A stretch of 64,000 bases of DNA from RYN-230 sp963770545 (GTDB lineage: Bacteria; Actinomycetota; Actinomycetes; Streptosporangiales; Streptosporangiaceae): assembly GCA_963770545.1 (NCBI GenBank), contig CAVYQF010000043.1:310001-374000 (forward strand), written 5' to 3'. Below, one piece after another: positions 63,780-64,000 of the stretch. Made by a program: the position numbers and the translations under genes. Within the stretch, counting starts at the first letter, position 1. The number at the start of each line of letters is the position of its first letter. The notes under the pieces were generated by a model. It was not told the DNA's origin. It saw only the letters and a list, made by a program, of their open reading frames with translations, and ran no database searches.

Positions 63780-64000
63780 TCAGGCCCGCCCGCGCCGGGC
63801 GTAGTTCGGCGCTTCCGCGGTCATCTCGATGTCGTGCGGGTGGCTTTCCGCGAGCCCCGCCGCGGTGATCTGAGTGAACCGGGCCTCCTGGAGCTCGGCC
63901 ACGGTCCGCGCGCCGCAGTACCCCATGGCCGCCCGGAGCCCGCCGACGAGCTGGTTCGCCACCGCGGCGAGCGGCCCGCGGTAGGGCACCTGGCCTTCGA
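63780..64000 (-). CDS. guaB: IMP dehydrogenase, C-terminal part
   Basis: Only the last 73 or so residues lie in the window; the gene starts beyond 64000. The sequence VPYRGPLAAVANQLVGGLRAAMGYCGARTV, followed by QITAAGLAESHPHDIEMTAEAPNY, is the C-terminal flap of bacterial IMP dehydrogenase. The enzyme turns IMP into XMP for guanine nucleotides. Upstream of guaB3 with 17 bases between. Confidence 0.93.
   Translation of the reverse strand, partial: EGQVPYRGPLAAVANQLVGGLRAAMGYCGARTVAELQEARFTQITAAGLAESHPHDIEMTAEAPNYARRGRA

Overview
The window is very GC-rich DNA with gene families typical of a filamentous actinomycete: ROK/ABC sugar regulons, F420-dependent LLM-class oxidoreductases, MEDS/anti-sigma regulators, GuaB3, PurE/PurK, PEP carboxylase, and acyl-CoA carboxylases with a small epsilon subunit. 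I read it as chromosomal DNA of an actinomycete related to Streptosporangiales. That placement is inference. No rRNA, tRNA, CRISPR array or intact mobile element was recognised.

Layout. 0.4-2.8 kb: a degenerate HtrA-like domain and a secreted protein with an Ala/Thr-rich linker. 3.5-10 kb: a sugar-uptake locus (binding protein, two permeases, ROK regulator, GH1 beta-glucosidase), with matching 15-bp sites over both core promoters. 10-14.6 kb: a nucleoside-kinase-like protein, a hemerythrin-like protein and a cluster of three MEDS-domain regulators. 14.6-25.6 kb: an F420 oxidoreductase, a MarR/azoreductase divergon with two operator-like sites, an acyl-CoA dehydrogenase, an interrupted lectin-like gene, purEK, an NCS1 permease and a two-component system. 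25.7-30.6 kb: a leucine-catabolism-like operon (enoyl-CoA hydratase, HMG-CoA lyase, carboxyltransferase), a PH-domain protein and BirA. 30.6-33.6 kb: an MFS transporter divergent from an HTH regulator, sharing two identical palindromes. 33.6-36.6 kb: an accessory pocket with an AadA-like nucleotidyltransferase, a probable IS256-type remnant and a second, diverged copy of the 3' end of ppc. 36.6-48.6 kb: ppc; a propionyl/acyl-CoA carboxylase set (beta subunit, NYN protein, epsilon subunit); MarR; LLM oxidoreductase; Ada-AlkA; Ogt; biotinylated alpha subunit. 48.6-64 kb: LpdA-like reductase, a split transketolase, M20 amidohydrolase with a GCS2-type ligase, methylmalonyl-CoA mutase large subunit, a D-Ala-D-Ala carboxypeptidase, TrpS, GlpD, GuaB3 and the 3' end of guaB.

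How the genes fit together. BirA, the carboxylase subunits, the mutase, the HMG-CoA lyase operon, the acyl-CoA dehydrogenase and PEP carboxylase form a consistent picture of branched-chain and odd-chain acyl-CoA catabolism feeding the TCA cycle. The sugar locus is self-contained.

Quality warning. At least nine genes are broken by frameshifts or a stop although the conserved sequence simply continues in another frame. Most lie between 41 and 54 kb. One-base consensus errors are the simplest explanation, so these genes may be intact in the organism. They are listed as pseudogenes only because the given sequence does not encode them in one frame.
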